Shown: positions 31,440-39,529, counted from the first letter of the stretch. The stretch: 64,000 nt of DNA from an uncultured Dehalococcoidia bacterium (GCA_951813255.1 OX638353.1:1364001-1428000), one strand, 5' to 3'. Notes: generated by a model from the sequence alone, not told the origin. Numbers and translations: made by a program.

Positions 31440-31937
31440 CTAGAGCGTGGCACCTTGGGGCGGTCCCATGGTTGCGAGGAAGGACTCGGAGTACTGGAGC
31501 AACTCTTCGTCGGAGGAATCCACGTCGATGTGGGCGCCCAGAGGCTGACGGATGTGATAGGGAGTGGTGTAGTACAACTCCACCCTGTTTTCCTCGGGGT
31601 CGAAGAAGTAGACGCTGCAGGAGATGCCGTGAGTGACGGTGCGCTCGATCCTGACCTCGGGCTCATCTTCGAGGCGGTGGGTGAAGTCGCGTAGGTCGTC
31701 AAGGGAGTCGATCTTAAAGGATAGTTGCTGCACGAACTTGGTGGCTCCCTGCCCTTCGCGGACACGGGCCAAGGCCAACTCGTGGTGCTCCCAGTCGGGA
31801 TTGGCGCTGAGGAAGACGATGCCGAGATCGTGGTCCTCATCGGTGATAGTCAGGCCAACCACGCGGGAGTAGAAGTCCCGCATCTTCATGAGGTCGTCGC
31901 AATAGATTCCAACGTGTCCGAGTCTGGTTACGCCCAT
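31440..31937 (-). CDS. VOC family protein (extradiol dioxygenase-like)
   Basis: A 165-residue VOC protein: TRLGHVGIYCDDLMKMRDFYSRVVGLTITDED, then HELALARV, QLSFKIDSLDDLRDF and the last strand SVYFFDPEENRVELYYTTP. Metal ligands likely are His in LGHVGI, His in HHELALA and Glu in NRVELY, the H-H-E set of type I extradiol dioxygenases and related isomerases. It is a single two-module protein, half the length of typical ring-cleaving dioxygenases. It is downstream of the amidohydrolase gene 31993-32988 on the same strand, with a gap of 55 bases. AAGGAGG precedes the ATG. Confidence 0.88.
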   Translation of the reverse strand: MGVTRLGHVGIYCDDLMKMRDFYSRVVGLTITDEDHDLGIVFLSANPDWEHHELALARVREGQGATKFVQQLSFKIDSLDDLRDFTHRLEDEPEVRIERTVTHGISCSVYFFDPEENRVELYYTTPYHIRQPLGAHIDVDSSDEELLQYSESFLATMGPPQGATL

Positions 31938-31992
31938 CTGTATCCTCCTTGTTTTCTCAGCAACTTCGTTAGTCTAAGGTGTATACCGTAGG

Positions 31993-32988
31993 TTAGATAC
32001 TAAGGAGTTTTTCGAGATTTTTCCAGAGGATGGCTTCTTTCTCCTCGGCGGAGAGGGTTTCCATGCCCATGATCCAGGAGACGGGCCAGTCGACGTCCAT
32101 GTTGAAGGGCCAGTCGGTGCCGAAGGTGACGCGGTCGGCGCCCACGGTGTCGAGGATGAAGCGCAGGGACTGCTCGGAGTGTATGAGGCAGTCATAGTAG
32201 AAGCGCTTGGCGTAGGTGCTGGGGGGCTTGGTCAGGTTGGCACGGGCGTAGGGGTTGGTCTGCCAGCCGCGATCCATGCGTCCGAGGCCGAAGCAGGTGT
32301 AGCCGCCACCGTGCATTAGGAGGACTTTGAGGTCGGGGAAGCGGTCCATGACACCGCCGAAGACGAGGAGGGCGAAGGTGACGGCGCGGTCGGCTAGGTT
32401 GCCGATGCTGTTGTGGAGGTGGTACTTACCACCGGAGCGGGTGGTGACCATGGTCTCGTTTTCCTGGTGGAAGCAGACGAGGGCGCCGGTGCGCTCGGCA
32501 GCGGCCCAGAAGGGGAGGAACTCGGGTTCGTCGAGGGTGCGTCCGTTGACGTGGTCGTTGATCATGCAGCCCTTGAAGCCGGCGGCCATGCAGCGTTCAA
32601 GCTCGGCCACAGCCATGTTGACGTCCTGCATGGGGAGGGTGGCGAGGCCAGCGAAGCGGGAGGGGTAGGCCTTGGAGACGGCAGCGATGTCGTCGTTGCA
32701 GTCGCGGGAGGTAGCTTGGCCGAGCGAGGCGTCGAGGTGGTAGTTGTACATACCGACCCAAGTGGAGAGGACGTGGACGTCGACGCCCTTGGAGTCCATG
32801 TCCATGAGGCGTTCTTCGGTGGTCCAGAGCATCATGGGATGGAGCCAACCGCGGTCTTGGCCGCGGGTGAGGAAGAGGCGACCGGTGGGCCCGCCCTTCT
32901 CGACGGTGAAGCCGTGCCAGTCGCCTCCGTCGCGGATGTTGACGACGCTGCGGGGCACGTTGTGGGCATGGATATCGATACTACGCAT
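31993..32988 (-). CDS. amidohydrolase family protein (ACMSD-like), paralogue A
   Basis: A 331-residue metal-dependent amidohydrolase/decarboxylase of the ACMSD-related group. The open frame extends to 33333, but that part runs through the repeat block upstream, so I start at MRSIDIHAHNVP. Motifs: IDIHAH (HxH), INDHVNGRTLDEPEFLPFW, CFHQENETM, LLMHGGGYTCFGLGRMDRGW and the metal-ligand Asp in TFGTDWPF. It is clearly homologous over its entire length to the 331-residue protein at 37504, sharing MINDHVNGRTLDEPEFLPFW exactly. Such enzymes decarboxylate or hydrolyse small aromatic or alicyclic acids. A VOC gene follows downstream. Confidence 0.9.
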   Translation of the reverse strand: MRSIDIHAHNVPRSVVNIRDGGDWHGFTVEKGGPTGRLFLTRGQDRGWLHPMMLWTTEERLMDMDSKGVDVHVLSTWVGMYNYHLDASLGQATSRDCNDDIAAVSKAYPSRFAGLATLPMQDVNMAVAELERCMAAGFKGCMINDHVNGRTLDEPEFLPFWAAAERTGALVCFHQENETMVTTRSGGKYHLHNSIGNLADRAVTFALLVFGGVMDRFPDLKVLLMHGGGYTCFGLGRMDRGWQTNPYARANLTKPPSTYAKRFYYDCLIHSEQSLRFILDTVGADRVTFGTDWPFNMDVDWPVSWIMGMETLSAEEKEAILWKNLEKLLSI

Positions 32989-33098
32989 TAGAACGCTCCA
33001 GATGTTGTTGGCGGGCTGACGGGCATGAGTGTTGGAGGGACATTGTACACCCGCGGATGATGGGGCGGGGACGTTATGGAGGGGTGTGCATTGGCGGG

Positions 33099-33212
33099 AA
33101 CGTGCTGCAAACTTCGTAGCTGGGCGGTGGCAGCAATGGCAGAACGTGCTGCAACATTTCGTAGCTGCCGGTGGCAGAACGTACTGCAACGTTTCGTAGC
33201 TGGCGGTGGCAG
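33099..33212 (+). repeat. three near-identical 35-bp repeat units
   Basis: Units at 33099-33133, 33143-33177 and 33178-33212. Each begins AACGTxCTGCAA, carries TTCGTAGCTG in the middle and ends GGTGGCAG. Units two and three abut; nine bases lie between one and two. Differences are concentrated at a few positions. Not a CRISPR array, since there are no unique spacers. Confidence 0.85.
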
Positions 33213-33261
33213 AGTATGCCCGCGTTTGTAGTATTCCCGTGGCAATCCGATGTACATACCG

Positions 33262-33310
33262 TGCACCTCTCGGTGCAGTGCCGTGCACATGCCGTGCAAC
33301 TCTCGTTGCA
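33262..33310 (+). repeat. two compensatory hairpins with identical loops
   Basis: TGCACC-TCTC-GGTGCA (33262-33277) and TGCAAC-TCTC-GTTGCA (33295-33310) are six-base-pair hairpins with the same TCTC loop, 33 bases apart and both preceded by CCG. The stems differ by one base pair that changed on both sides (C-G to A-T), which indicates that pairing is conserved. Confidence 0.75.
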
Positions 33311-33770
33311 TTCTGGTGGCATACCCGTGTCAATCCCAGTGCATTCTGGCGGAACGGGAATGGTAGCTGCGCAGATAGGAGCCAGCTTTGGGGCAGACAA
33401 GGGGGATTGGCAATTTTCTATTTTTTGCCACCGCGGTGCAGTTAAAGCGGGCCACGCGCACCGCAGGGGAAAAGCTGAGCAGCTTGCCGTGCAGGGGCGC
33501 ATCTTGCGCATATTCAAGTCCATTCGCATACACATTCGCTTTATCGTTTTTTGGAGCACAGGTGCTGGGGCCAAAAGAAAGGTAGGGGCCGACCTGTAGG
33601 GGTCAGTCCCCCTGCGCACTGTGTATTGATTTTCGAACACTTATTCGTGGCGCGTCAAGGGGGAAGTGTCGCACCGGGGCGTCTGTCTCACCCCCATCCC
33701 GGCCTTGCCTCTGAGGGGGAGGGGGTAGGTTGCTTAGGGACAATGACGCACAATGGCCTTGGAGGAGGAC
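33311..33770 (+). other. noncoding stretch with degenerate repeats
   Basis: No frame here has a credible start and composition. The part at 33311-33355 continues the repeat theme (GCATTCTGGTGGCATACC and GTGCATTCTGGCGGAAC). At 33685-33725 there is a C-rich then G-rich run (CACCCCCATCCCGG... GAGGGGGAGGGGG) of the kind scattered between genes of such genomes; related runs occur near 7183 and 38568. Confidence 0.5.
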
Positions 33771-34376
33771 TTAGGGGTGCTTCTGAAACAGGCGGCGGTG
33801 GATGGCGGTGATGATCAGGAGGGACAGGGCGCCGGCGAGCCAGCCGGCTAGGACGTCGCTGGGGTAGTGCTCGCCGGATAGGATGCGGAAGATGCCCAAG
33901 GCGATGATGGCTGTGGTCAAGGCTGCTTGGAGGGGGATGCGGAGGCGGCTGGGGGTTATGTGAAGTCCTGCTAGGTAGATGGCTAGGCCGAGGATTAGGA
34001 CGGCGGTGGCGGCGGTGCCGCTGGGGAAGCTGTCGGTGTTGCCGAAGAGGGCTCCCTCGGGGCGGGGTCTGGCGATGAGGAGCTTGGGGAGGACGATGAC
34101 GAGGCCTTGGGCTGGGAGGATGAGGAGGACGGCGAGGGCGTCTGTCATGGCGCGGCGGAGGAGGCAGATGGTGAGGAGGAAGGCGGTCATGGAGAGGCTG
34201 GCTATGGGGTTGATGTCGAACCATGCTAGGAAGGCGCGCCAGCCTTGGTGATGGATGCGGAGGGTGTCGAGGAGGGGTTGGTCGCCGGGGAGGGTGTTGT
34301 GGAAGAGGGATAGGGAGAAGAGGGTGGCGGTTGGGAGGAGGATGAGCAGTAAGGTCAATGTGAATCTAGGCAGCAC
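33771..34376 (-). CDS. PAP2 superfamily membrane phosphatase, altered motif 2
   Basis: A 201-residue integral membrane protein with five or six hydrophobic segments. Motif 1 (K-x6-RP) is KLLIARPRP at 98-106. Motif 2 should be PSGH but reads PSGT at 118-121. Motif 3 (R-x5-H-x3-D) is RILSGEHYPSD, with its nucleophilic His present. In the family the motif 2 His is the proton donor, so the Thr could reduce or alter activity. Known members dephosphorylate phosphatidic acid, phosphatidylglycerol phosphate or undecaprenyl diphosphate. The gene is upstream-adjacent to DUF2971 on the same strand; no functional link is obvious. Confidence 0.85.
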   Translation of the reverse strand: MLPRFTLTLLLILLPTATLFSLSLFHNTLPGDQPLLDTLRIHHQGWRAFLAWFDINPIASLSMTAFLLTICLLRRAMTDALAVLLILPAQGLVIVLPKLLIARPRPEGALFGNTDSFPSGTAATAVLILGLAIYLAGLHITPSRLRIPLQAALTTAIIALGIFRILSGEHYPSDVLAGWLAGALSLLIITAIHRRLFQKHP

Positions 34377-34398
34377 ATGTAGGACAGGGATCTATACT

Positions 34399-35208
34399 CT
34401 AGCAGTCGTCCGGTGCTTCTTCGTAGCTGTACGACGTCGAGGAGAGGATTAGTTTGCGCGGGCTCTTTGCTCCGTACCGATTATTGCTGTCCGCCAAGCG
34501 GCTTCGGACCAACTGAACTGATTCGCTGGGCGTTCTCTCTGTGTAGTGGACGCTTACGACAGCCTCGTTGGGCACCTGAACTAAGTTTATGGGATGGCCG
34601 CGTTGGTCTGCTTCTCCTGTGCCGATGGTCCGGTTCAACTCTACGATCAAGCGCCATTCATCTTCGTAGGACCAATGATCGCTCTTTACGGATAAGATAT
34701 TCGGTATATTGGACTCGGGAGAAACAAAGACAATCGGTCCAAAGATCGGCGGCAACTGCTGGGCGTAACCCACACTTCGTAGGTATCCCTCTTGACCAGC
34801 GATAGCCACGAGTACCTCTTTATCGTAACCAATGACGAAGCCAGACCCATCTGTGGTGTAGTTGGACCACATCAGGGGGTGGCGAGGGTTCGTAGTGAAC
34901 GAGACTATGCCGAACCTAGTTGAAAGTTGCTGTGTGAGCAATTGCCGGGTGAACAGTCTTCCGTGCTCTAGTCTCGCTTGGTGTACATCTTCCGCAGTTA
35001 TTGGTTTGCGTTCGTTGATTCGAGTAAGTACTTTCGCTAATTCGCAGTTCTCTTCCTCTCCATCAGGAAAGACGTACAAGGTCATGACGGCGCATTCGAA
35101 CGGGTCGTTGAGCGAGGCCGGTTGAGTGGCCCGGAGCGTTCCATCGCCTACTTCGGGAATACAGGTGAGTACTCTCTGAGCTGTAACGTATTTGTATAAG
35201 GTGCTCAT
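34399..35208 (-). CDS. DUF2971 family protein
   Basis: About 269 residues with the DUF2971 pattern: STLYKYVTAQRV at the N-terminus, LRATQPASLNDPFEC (the LNDPFE box), FGIVSFTTNPRHPLMWSNYTTDGSGFVIGYD (the 'CFS....MWSHYA..H.G..i.f' box) and SDHWSYEDEWRLIV (K..W.YE.EWR). A GTG further upstream at 35223 is also possible; I prefer the ATG at 35208. The family occurs near toxin-like and defence genes in some genomes, with no known activity. Its base composition is lower in GC than that of its neighbours (for example 34660-34750), which hints at transfer. Confidence 0.85.
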   Translation of the reverse strand: MSTLYKYVTAQRVLTCIPEVGDGTLRATQPASLNDPFECAVMTLYVFPDGEEENCELAKVLTRINERKPITAEDVHQARLEHGRLFTRQLLTQQLSTRFGIVSFTTNPRHPLMWSNYTTDGSGFVIGYDKEVLVAIAGQEGYLRSVGYAQQLPPIFGPIVFVSPESNIPNILSVKSDHWSYEDEWRLIVELNRTIGTGEADQRGHPINLVQVPNEAVVSVHYTERTPSESVQLVRSRLADSNNRYGAKSPRKLILSSTSYSYEEAPDDC

Positions 35209-35223
35209 GAGATAGTCGATCAC

Positions 35224-35726
35224 TTCCTGTCTTGGGAGGCGGCACTAACACCTTTGCAATCGTGCTCCAATGGCCTATGCCGCGGCAAGGGGGCCATTGT
35301 CATGTGAGTGACTAACTTGCGTGAGGGTCGAGGCCTGGCATTCCTGCCTTCGAATGACGGTGGGCTGAGTTTCAGGAGATCACGGCTTGCTGAGGCGGTA
35401 CGGGCCGTGGGTTCCCGCCTCCGCGGGAATGACGGGGAAGTTAGGTGAGTTTCGGGGGATGGCGGCTTGGTCAGACGGTCGGGTCCGTGGATCTCTGCCT
35501 GCGTGAGGGGAGGCTGCCCTATGTGAAGGGGTCTTTGAGGAGGGCTAAGGTCCTGTACACCTTTGGACAGTTCACCTACCTAACTGTCGAGATGGGCAAG
35601 GCGTCTCCCTCTCCAGCGGCCCGCCCTTCGACTACGTGGGACGACGCGCTACAGTGCGCGCCATCCCACTCCGCTCAGGACGAACGGGCGAATTAAGTGC
35701 GGGTGGGCGTGCTGGCTACTTTCATA
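35224..35726 (+). repeat. intergenic repeat region with two related units and hairpins
   Basis: No gene is supported in these 500 bases. Two related units occur in tandem (about 35369-35436 and 35446-35515), both beginning with GAGTTTC and GGCGGCTTG-like sequence and running into CGGGTCCGTGG or CGGGCCGTGG. The first unit ends in the hairpin TTCCCGC-CTCC-GCGGGAA (35412-35429). Further on an imperfect 34-base stem-loop (35636-35669, arms GTGGGA and TCCCAC) interrupts a sequence that otherwise reads GCCCTTCGACT ... CCGCTCAGGACGAACGG, a composition common in dispersed intergenic repeats. Confidence 0.6.
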
Positions 35727-36914
35727 TCAATGACGAAGAGGCTGAGCGACGCGGAGGAGGAAGTGGCGGAGATCTTGGTGGTGGCGGGTGGGGTTGGTGT
35801 TCCAGGTGTTGGCGTGGGTGGTGTTGGGGTAGGTGGTGTAGGTGACGAGGCCGGGGCCGAGTTGGGCTAGGGTGTGGCTGGTTTCGATGGGGACGCGGGT
35901 GTCGTTTTCGCCATGGACGAGGAGGATGGGGGCGTTGAGGCGGTGGGCGTTTTTGAGGTAGTCCATGGAGTCCCAGTCGAGGCCGAAGCGGAGGGTGGCG
36001 AGCCACTTGGCAGTGGCGGTGACGAAATCGGGGAGGTTGCGTTGGCGGGCGCCGAGGCGGACGGTTTCCTCGAAGTGCATCATGGGGGAGTCGAGGACCA
36101 CGCCGGTCACGGAGGAGGCCAAGGGGGATTCGTATAGGAACTTGGCGACTATTCCGCCGCCCATGCTCTGGCCAATGAGGACGATGTCTTTTGCACCGGG
36201 CTGTTCGAGGGCGTAGGCGACGGCGGCGTGGAGGTCCTGCCACTCGGTGAGGCCGTATTGATAAGTACCGCTGGGGTCTTGGGGCTGGTTCTTGTCGTTG
36301 CGGTAGGTGATGAAGAGGGCGGGAATGCCGAGGTCATTCAGGACGGAAAGGGAAGGGAGGCCGTCTCCGGGGTCGCCTCGGAGGCCGTGGACGAAGATGG
36401 CCCAGGTGTCGTCGGTGCCTTCGAACTGCCAGGCGTCCTGCTTTCCCACGGGTGCTTCGTACTGGATGTCCTCGTACTCGATGCCGAAGGCCCGGTAGGG
36501 GTCGTTGGGGTAGATGTCGCCGGAGACGGAGGCTGCGGTGGAGTTGGGTGGGTCGCCAGTGGCTAGGGTGAACTGACGAATGAGGAAGTCTTCGTCTTGC
36601 TCGATGATGTCGCCGAGCATTCCAGTGCCGATTGTCCCGCTAGGGGTGCGCCAGCTAAGGCCCCATCTGCCGGGTGAACGCCAGTCGCCGTCGTCGGGGC
36701 CATTTGCGAGTTTTACGAGGCCGTCATCGATGACGGTGGCGGTGAGGTTGTAATCGACCTCGGAGTCTCTTACCTGGAGGGCGAGGTCGTTCAGGAGGCT
36801 GGAGTAGTGCCAGGCCACGCCGAAGTTGATGGCTGCGAGGAGGACGAGGACGGCGAGGAGGATTAGGAGGAGGCGTTTGGGGATAATTCGGAGAAGCACT
36901 GGCAGGCGGCTCAC
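35727..36914 (-). CDS. membrane-anchored alpha/beta hydrolase
   Basis: A 395-residue protein. Residues 12-35 form a hydrophobic segment (RLLLILLAVLVLLAAINFGV), a signal anchor without a clear cleavage site, so the catalytic domain probably lies outside the cytoplasm. The hydrolase core has the oxyanion HGLRGDPGDG, the nucleophile elbow GQSMGGG, the acid in HGENDTRVP and the His in TTHANTW. A 130-residue region between the anchor and the core (DSEVDYNLTATVIDDGLVKL) is of unknown fold. Substrates could be esters, lipids or peptides. Codons here are strongly biased to C or G at the third position. Confidence 0.88.
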   Translation of the reverse strand: MSRLPVLLRIIPKRLLLILLAVLVLLAAINFGVAWHYSSLLNDLALQVRDSEVDYNLTATVIDDGLVKLANGPDDGDWRSPGRWGLSWRTPSGTIGTGMLGDIIEQDEDFLIRQFTLATGDPPNSTAASVSGDIYPNDPYRAFGIEYEDIQYEAPVGKQDAWQFEGTDDTWAIFVHGLRGDPGDGLPSLSVLNDLGIPALFITYRNDKNQPQDPSGTYQYGLTEWQDLHAAVAYALEQPGAKDIVLIGQSMGGGIVAKFLYESPLASSVTGVVLDSPMMHFEETVRLGARQRNLPDFVTATAKWLATLRFGLDWDSMDYLKNAHRLNAPILLVHGENDTRVPIETSHTLAQLGPGLVTYTTYPNTTHANTWNTNPTRHHQDLRHFLLRVAQPLRH

Positions 36915-36996
36915 GGAAATTACAAGGGACCGCGGGCTACTGTGGCGAATCCAGTTGGCTGGAGAATCAGTCGCTCCCTAGCGTGAAGGGACTGGC

Positions 36997-37188
36997 CTAC
37001 AAAACGGCAACGGCCAAGCCTACAAATCCGCCGATCATGGCCGCCGACAAGCCGATGAAGCCAAGGAACACGACTTGCTTCAGGGAACGGAGGTCATGGC
37101 GGATGTCTTGCAGAGCGGCAAGAACGCCTTCCATCTGGCCCTCTAACCGCCCGATGTCTCGCTCCAGTTGCGGTTCAGCAGTAGCCAT
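36997..37188 (-). CDS. small membrane protein with coiled coil, 63 aa
   Basis: A short protein with an N-terminal charged heptad-like helix (RDIGRLEGQMEGVLAALQDIRHDLRSLKQ) followed by one hydrophobic segment of about 20 residues (GFIGLSAAMIGGFVGLAVAVL). The layout resembles holin-like or hemolysin XhlA proteins, where an amphipathic coil precedes a C-terminal membrane helix, but it also fits simple scaffold proteins. A good ribosome binding site (AGGGGAGA) precedes the ATG. No phage genes surround it. Confidence 0.7.
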   Translation of the reverse strand: MATAEPQLERDIGRLEGQMEGVLAALQDIRHDLRSLKQVVFLGFIGLSAAMIGGFVGLAVAVL

Positions 37189-37254
37189 GTGTCTCCCCTT
37201 CTAGAAGCATCCCTACCAAGCATGGTAAGGGACTCGTCCCTGTCGTGTCCACCA

Positions 37255-37455
37255 TCAGACCCCCGTCGAGAGGAGGCGAATCATTCTCGGCTTCTCCATG
37301 GTGGGGTCGAAGTAGCAGGCCACTGCTTCCCTTACGTTCTGGCGAAGCTCGTCGAGAGTTTCGCCCTCGGTGTGTATCCCATATCCAAGTGCGCTGGCAG
37401 AATAACCGCCGTCGGTTTCGTCTTCACTGATTTCGAAGATGATCTCGGACATCAT
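37255..37455 (-). CDS. HicB-like / DUF1902-type small protein, solitary
   Basis: A 66-residue protein: IIFEISEDETDGGYSASALGYGIHTEGETLDELRQNVREAVACYF. This is the HicB N-terminal fold (partial RNase H fold, 'E....GgY.a...g..i.t.G.TleEl..nv.eAv..yf'). It lacks the C-terminal DNA-binding domain of full HicB, and no HicA toxin gene is visible on either side. Solitary members are commonly annotated under misleading names such as a dehydrogenase subunit. The role of solitary copies is unknown. Confidence 0.78.
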   Translation of the reverse strand: MMSEIIFEISEDETDGGYSASALGYGIHTEGETLDELRQNVREAVACYFDPTMEKPRMIRLLSTGV

Positions 37456-37503
37456 GACAACGTCGCTGCCTTTCAGGAGCCTCTATCCCAGTGACTCTGG
37501 ATT

Positions 37504-38499
37504 TTATATGCCCAGCAGGCGCTCGAGGTTCTTGTAGAGGATGAGTTCTTTTTCTTCCTGGGTGATGGACTCGAGGCTGAGGATCCAGGAGACGGGCCAG
37601 TCGAAGACCATGTCGTAGGGCCAGTCGGTGCCGAAGATGACGCGCTCTATACCGACGCTGTCGATGAGGAAGCGGAGGGCGGACTCGGTGTAGACGATGC
37701 AGTCGTAGTAGAAGCGGTTGAGATAGGCGCTGGGCGGGCGGGAGAGGTGGGTGCGGGCTTCGGGGCGGACCTGCCAGCCGCGGTCCATGCGGCCGATGCC
37801 GTAGCAGGTGTAGCCGCCGCCGTGGGCGAGGCAAATCTTGAGGTCAGGGCAGGCGTCCATGACTCCGCCGAAGACGAGGGTGGCGAAGGTGACGGCGCGG
37901 TCGGAGAGGTTTCCGATGGTGTTGGGGAGGTGGTAGCGGTCGGCGCGCTGGCTGACGGTGGTGCCTCCGCCTTGGTGGAAAAAGATGAGGGCGCCGGTTT
38001 CCTCGGCGGCTTTCCAGAAGGGCAGGAATTCAGGCTCGTCGAGGGTACGGCCGTTGACGTGGTCGTTGATCATGGCGCCCTTGAGGCCGAGGGGGCCCAT
38101 GCAGCGTTCGAGTTCGCGGATGGTGGCGGGTATGTCCTGCATGGGGAGGGAGCCGAGGCCGGCGAAACGGTCGGGCCAGTTGCGGGCCATGTCGCTGATC
38201 TCGTCGTTGTAGTCGTGGCAGGTGGCTTGGGCGATGGAGGAGTCGAGGTGGTAGTTGTAGAAGCCGGAGTAGGGGGAAACGACATGGATGTCGACACCCA
38301 AGGAGTCCATTTCGACGATGCGCTCCTCGGGGTCCCAGCGGGCACGGGGAGGCAGTCCGCCGGGTTTGCCTCCTACGACGGCCATGTGGTGGCCACGGGA
38401 GTTAATCTCGCGGGTGATGCCGTGCCAGTCGCCGCCGTTCTCAGTGGCTTTCCAGAAGCACTGGGGAGTTAGGTGGGCGTGGATGTCGATGACTCTCAT
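37504..38499 (-). CDS. amidohydrolase family protein (ACMSD-like), paralogue B
   Basis: A 331-residue amidohydrolase, the same length as the protein at 31993 and similar throughout. Motifs: IDIHAHLTP (HxH), MINDHVNGRTLDEPEFLPFW, FFHQGGGTTV, LAHGGGYTCYGIGRMDRGW and FGTDWPYD. Compared with paralogue A the segment after residue 15 differs most (CFWKATENGGDWHGITREINSRGHH), probably tuning the substrate. Again a VOC gene stands nearby, here upstream. Likely a metal-dependent decarboxylase or hydrolase for a small acid. Confidence 0.9.
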   Translation of the reverse strand: MRVIDIHAHLTPQCFWKATENGGDWHGITREINSRGHHMAVVGGKPGGLPPRARWDPEERIVEMDSLGVDIHVVSPYSGFYNYHLDSSIAQATCHDYNDEISDMARNWPDRFAGLGSLPMQDIPATIRELERCMGPLGLKGAMINDHVNGRTLDEPEFLPFWKAAEETGALIFFHQGGGTTVSQRADRYHLPNTIGNLSDRAVTFATLVFGGVMDACPDLKICLAHGGGYTCYGIGRMDRGWQVRPEARTHLSRPPSAYLNRFYYDCIVYTESALRFLIDSVGIERVIFGTDWPYDMVFDWPVSWILSLESITQEEKELILYKNLERLLGI

Positions 38500-38681
38500 G
38501 GTGTCCGTCCTGTTTTAGTTGGCCTGTTGTGTTTGGGCGCTGAAGGGCGCTGCCACCCCCATATCTACCCCGCCGCCGCGGGGGCTGGCTCGTCCCCTGA
38601 GGGAGAGGGGTCATTTCCACTTTGGCCTACATGTCAGCAGAGCGGGGATGACAGGGTGCCTCATGGGATCCCGGAAACCGG
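38500..38681. repeat. short intergenic repeat with GC-rich hairpin
   Basis: CCCCGC-CGCC-GCGGGG at 38568-38583 forms a six-base-pair hairpin, followed by TCCCCTGAGGGAGAGGGG. This is the same type of C-run/G-run sequence as at 33685-33725. No gene seen. Confidence 0.4.
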
Positions 38682-39074
38682 CTAGGGCATTGTGCGTTCG
38701 AGGAGTTCGATGCGGACGTCGTCGGGGGCCCAGACGAAGGCGAGTTTGACGCCGGGGCGGAACTGGACGGGCTCGACGTAGAACTTAGCGCCCTTGGACT
38801 TCATGGTGGCGACGGTCTGTTCGAGGTCTTCGACACGGAGTCCGAAGTGGTCCAAGCCGTAATGGGGCTCCTGGATGCCGTCGGGGACGGTGCCTTCGTC
38901 AGGTGGGCCAGCGATGAAGACCATGAGTCCGTCGAGGTTGAGGTCGACGCGGTCGGGGCCGCCGTCGCGGGGGGTGCGGATGATGGTGGCGCCGAACATG
39001 TTCTCGTACCACTTGCCGGTTGCTTCGGGGTCGGGACTGCGGAGGTGGATGTGGTCGTAAACGAACGCAGGCAT
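38682..39074 (-). CDS. VOC family protein
   Basis: A 130-residue glyoxalase-fold protein. I start at the ATG at 39074, which has AAGGAGCATC in front; a longer frame is noise. Features: FVYDHIHLRSPDPEATGKWYENMFGATI, GLDHFGLRVEDLEQTV and the last strand RIELLERTMP. The ligand set is His in DHIHL, His in GLDHFGL and Glu in RIELLE. It stands upstream of amidohydrolase paralogue B, echoing the VOC gene beside paralogue A, but the two VOC proteins are not close to each other in sequence. Confidence 0.85.
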   Translation of the reverse strand: MPAFVYDHIHLRSPDPEATGKWYENMFGATIIRTPRDGGPDRVDLNLDGLMVFIAGPPDEGTVPDGIQEPHYGLDHFGLRVEDLEQTVATMKSKGAKFYVEPVQFRPGVKLAFVWAPDDVRIELLERTMP

Positions 39075-39144
39075 GATGCTCCTTGGGTGGGAGGGTAGGA
39101 GCATCGTAACATGGGGGGCGTGGGGGGTCGAGGCATCTCCCTGT

Positions 39145-39152
39145 GGTAGACT
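39145..39152 (+). promoter_or_regulatory. extended -10 placing the start at or near the ATG
   Basis: TGG immediately before TAGACT (39147-39152) makes a TGn-extended -10. Eleven bases separate it from the ATG at 39164, so the transcript would have almost no leader. There is no ribosome binding site before that ATG, which fits a leaderless mRNA. Confidence 0.4.
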
Positions 39153-39163
39153 GACCTTGCGCA

Positions 39164-39529
39164 ATGGACAGAGACGGAGGGATTCTAAGCCGGTATTGGA
39201 TTACTTATTATCTAGTCTACTTTGGGGTTGCGACCGGGCTGGCGGTGGCACATGGGGAGAGGCTGGCTTCGGCGGATGGACTGCATACCGGGGCATCGAT
39301 TGTGGCGGTGTCGGCGGGCATTGCCGTGGCTGCCGCGGTTTTAGTTGAGCTTGGAGGTTCGCTGGCTGTGTTGTTAATACCTGCGACTATCAAATACGTC
39401 CAACAGAAAGCGTTGAGAAAACGCGAGGAAGCGATCAAAGCTTGGGTGGAGGCCAACCCAGAACTCAAAGAGATGATCGAGTCTGGCAAGATACCTCCAC
39501 CGCCCAATGGAACTATAGAAGAAAAGTAA
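39164..39529 (+). CDS. hypothetical membrane protein, 121 aa
   Basis: A protein with one membrane segment near residues 12-28 (WITYYLVYFGVATGLAVAHG) and a long second one near 42-75 (GASIVAVSAGIAVAAAVLVE and LGGSLAVLLIPATI), then a basic-acidic helical tail (QQKALRKREEAIKAWVEANPELKEMIESGKIPPPP) on the inside. No family recognised. Transcription may be leaderless. The downstream M20 gene begins 75 bases later. Confidence 0.6.
   Translation: MDRDGGILSRYWITYYLVYFGVATGLAVAHGERLASADGLHTGASIVAVSAGIAVAAAVLVELGGSLAVLLIPATIKYVQQKALRKREEAIKAWVEANPELKEMIESGKIPPPPNGTIEEK

Noticed and set aside
33099..33212. CRISPR array
   Set aside because: Units abut or are nine bases apart, so there are no spacers; no cas genes.
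32989..33333. N-terminal extension of amidohydrolase A
   Set aside because: The extension translates the repeat block; paralogue B has exactly 331 residues and starts at the equivalent MR.IDIHAH.
36997..37455. Two-gene toxin-antitoxin module with HicB
   Set aside because: No HicA-like frame next to the HicB-like gene; the small membrane protein is unrelated.
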